NCBI GenBank assembly: GCA_049347715.1
Contig: CP186339.1
Coordinates: forward strand, 1,674,001 to 1,738,000
Origin: Thalassotalea_B piscium_A
Lineage (GTDB): Bacteria; Pseudomonadota; Gammaproteobacteria; Enterobacterales; Alteromonadaceae
Direction: 5' to 3'
Length of the DNA: 64,000 nt
Part shown: positions 62,181 through 64,000 of the stretch, piece after piece
Layout of the letters: every line of letters begins with the position of its first letter
How positions within the stretch are numbered: the first letter of the stretch is position 1
Translations under genes and position numbers: made by a program
Notes under the pieces: model-generated
Database searches by the model: none
The model's input: only the letters and a program-made list of their open reading frames with translations
Told to the model about the DNA's origin: nothing

Positions 62181-62314
62181 TTACATCATGTCTCATATTT
62201 AAATGATAAGGAAAATATTTAATTTTTAATCAGGTCATTTACTAAATATTAGCACGAGTTAATTTCAATATAGTGCTAATATAGCATTTATTTATCTTTA
62301 TTATTGAGGCAGTT

Positions 62315-64000
62315 TTGCGCCGAAATTCCTATCCAGAACGCGATGTTGAAAAAATTGATTGGCGTGTGTTATCAACATTGCTACCTTATTTATTTGAATT
62401 CAAAGCGCGAATAATCTTAGCGTTATCATGTTTGGTATTAACGAAAATTGCCAGTGTCTATTTACCTTTTGTCATTAAAAATATTGTCGATACCTTAGAT
62501 AAGCAAATAGAGCAAAATATATTATTAGTGCCATTTGCTTTAGTGGCGACTTACGGGGTGATACGTTTATCTATTGTGATGTTGGCCGAAATTCGCGATA
62601 CCCTATTTGGTCGTGTTACGGAGAGAGCCATTAGACGAATAGGGTTAAAAGTTTTTCGTCATCTTCATGAACTTGACTTAGACTTTCACCTCGACCGACA
62701 AACCGGCGGTTTATCTCGTGATATTGATCGGGGTACTTCAGGTATCAGTTTTTTAATGCGTTTTATGGTTTTTAATATTGTACCTACGCTGTTAGAAATA
62801 GTGATGGTAATAGGAATTCTTTGGTATAACTATGGGATCTGGTTCGCATTAATCACGGCTGTTTCCATTGCTGTTTACATTTCCTTTTCTATTTACGCTA
62901 CTGAATGGCGCACCGGTTACATTAGAGCCGCTAATAAGGCTGACTCTTCTAGTAATACTCGCGCAATTGACAGTTTACTCAACTATGAAACAGTTAAGTA
63001 TTTTTCTAATGAAGAATATGAAGCGCAAGCTTATGATCAACAATTGTCAGATTGGGAAAAAGCAAAGATACAAAATCGACTATCACTTTTTGCTTTAAAT
63101 GGCGGGCAAGCATTAATTATTTCATTATCAATCACTGCGATGCTTGCATTAGCTGCCTATCAAGTGACTTATCAAAGAATGACCATCGGTGACTTTGTTT
63201 TAATTAACGCTTTTATGATGCAATTATTTATTCCGTTAAATTTTCTGGGTTTTGTCTATCGTGAAATAAAAGGCTCATTAGCTAATATTGAACATATGTT
63301 TTCATTAATGGCAAGACAGCCAAAAGTGGTCGATCAACCTAATGCGAAAGCTATTACTATTAAAGATGCTGTCATTGAATTTAAACACGTTTCTTTTGGT
63401 TACAATGACAAACGTAAAATTCTACAAAATGTCTCGTTTACTGTAGGTAAAGGAGAAAAAGTCGCTATAGTTGGAGAAAGTGGTTCGGGTAAATCAACTA
63501 TTGTGAAACTATTATTTCGTTTCTACGATTGTGACCAAGGGGCTATTTTAATAGACCAACAGGATATTCGTTTAGCACAACAGGCAAGTGTTCGTCGTCA
63601 TATTGGTATTGTGCCACAAGATACTGTGCTTTTTAATGACACTATCATTGAAAATGTGAAGTACGGTAATCCTCAAGCGACATCTGATGCGGTGAGTCAT
63701 GCGATAAAACTTGCACATTTGGCGCCTTTTATTGCTTCGTTACCCGATAAAGAAAATACTATTGTTGGTGAAAGAGGTTTAAAGCTTTCCGGAGGTGAAA
63801 AGCAACGAGTAGCAATTGCGAGAACTATTTTAAAGTCACCTGAAATTCTAGTTTTCGATGAAGCGACATCTTCATTAGATAGTCATTCTGAGCAAGCGAT
63901 TCTAAATGCGATTAAAGAAGTTGCTGAAGGGCACTCTAGTCTTGTTATTGCACATAGATTATCAACGATTGTTGATGCGGATAAGATTATTGTTTTACAT
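62315..64000 (+). CDS. Atm1-like ABC transporter, half-size (3' end outside the window)
   Basis: 562 codons are present with no stop before the window end. The N-terminal six-helix permease (LLPYLFEFKARIILALS... to FLGFVYREIKG) is followed by an ATPase: Walker A GESGSGKSTIVKLL, Q-loop GIVPQDTVLFN, signature LSGGEKQRVAIAR, Walker B ILVFDEATSSLDS and H-loop VIAHRLSTI. YFSNEEYEAQAYD and the N-terminal sequence match the Atm1/HMT1 type that exports glutathione-linked sulfur or metal species. The start is TTG 62315 with GAGGC upstream; no ATG fits the family's N-terminus. Confidence 0.9.
   Translation, partial: MRRNSYPERDVEKIDWRVLSTLLPYLFEFKARIILALSCLVLTKIASVYLPFVIKNIVDTLDKQIEQNILLVPFALVATYGVIRLSIVMLAEIRDTLFGRVTERAIRRIGLKVFRHLHELDLDFHLDRQTGGLSRDIDRGTSGISFLMRFMVFNIVPTLLEIVMVIGILWYNYGIWFALITAVSIAVYISFSIYATEWRTGYIRAANKADSSSNTRAIDSLLNYETVKYFSNEEYEAQAYDQQLSDWEKAKIQNRLSLFALNGGQALIISLSITAMLALAAYQVTYQRMTIGDFVLINAFMMQLFIPLNFLGFVYREIKGSLANIEHMFSLMARQPKVVDQPNAKAITIKDAVIEFKHVSFGYNDKRKILQNVSFTVGKGEKVAIVGESGSGKSTIVKLLFRFYDCDQGAILIDQQDIRLAQQASVRRHIGIVPQDTVLFNDTIIENVKYGNPQATSDAVSHAIKLAHLAPFIASLPDKENTIVGERGLKLSGGEKQRVAIARTILKSPEILVFDEATSSLDSHSEQAILNAIKEVAEGHSSLVIAHRLSTIVDADKIIVLH

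Overview
The window is a chromosomal segment of a low-GC marine gammaproteobacterium. Gene content and protein style (Pgi, MetG, Mrp, Dcd, FdxA, ThrS-InfC-RpmI-RplT-PurC-PheS-PheT-IhfA, CcoG) point to the Alteromonadales, most likely a Colwellia relative. That placement is inferred from protein resemblance only.

Layout. Positions 1-7.2 kb hold the 5' part of a MocR/GntR regulator, ccoG, an isolated HNH-type nuclease gene with an attC-like junction at its start, pgi, an exported protein of unknown function and a YgjV-like membrane protein. Positions 7.4-15.2 kb hold a leftward catabolic operon: two TIM-barrel sugar isomerases/epimerases, a GMC oxidoreductase with its Tat-exported small subunit, an MFS transporter and a Gfo/Idh/MocA dehydrogenase. 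A divergent PAS-AraC regulator sits beside it; the set suggests oxidation of a sugar or glycoside. Positions 15.2-19.05 kb hold a GST, fdhD, mgsA and an MDR reductase.

Positions 19.2-35.5 kb are a mobile integron cassette array with about 14 cassettes, all genes on the + strand, separated by attC sites. The array starts at an attI-like site preceded by a stub of intI (about 23 codons, minus strand). The stub keeps a LexA box and promoter but is fused to the tail of an IS110-family transposase gene, so no complete integrase is present. A second, nearly identical copy of this stub-attI platform (about 507 bp) lies inside the array at 30.17-30.68 kb. Three ISs interrupt the array: an IS110-group element inside attC1, an IS3-family element inside attC6, and an IS1111-group element beside attC12. 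The cassettes encode small membrane or secreted proteins, two HEPN-like proteins, a patatin phospholipase paired with a membrane protein, a 569-aa protein of unknown function and other unknowns. Several could be defence or toxin functions, but that is inference.

Positions 35.7-64 kb return to core genome: an EamA transporter, an SlyD-like FKBP, an amidohydrolase, a membrane-anchored LuxR-type regulator divergent from an HME-RND efflux set with a DUF3240 gene, a second EamA transporter, trmO, rcsF-like, metG, mrp, dcd, fdxA, a FAD dehydrogenase and a DUF302 gene. Then comes the translation operon thrS-infC-rpmI-rplT, followed by purC, pheS-pheT-ihfA, a DUF2937 gene and an Atm1-like ABC transporter cut by the window end. 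thrS carries a leader hairpin whose 7-nt loop mimics the tRNA-Thr(GGU) anticodon loop, and infC begins with the conserved ATT start codon.
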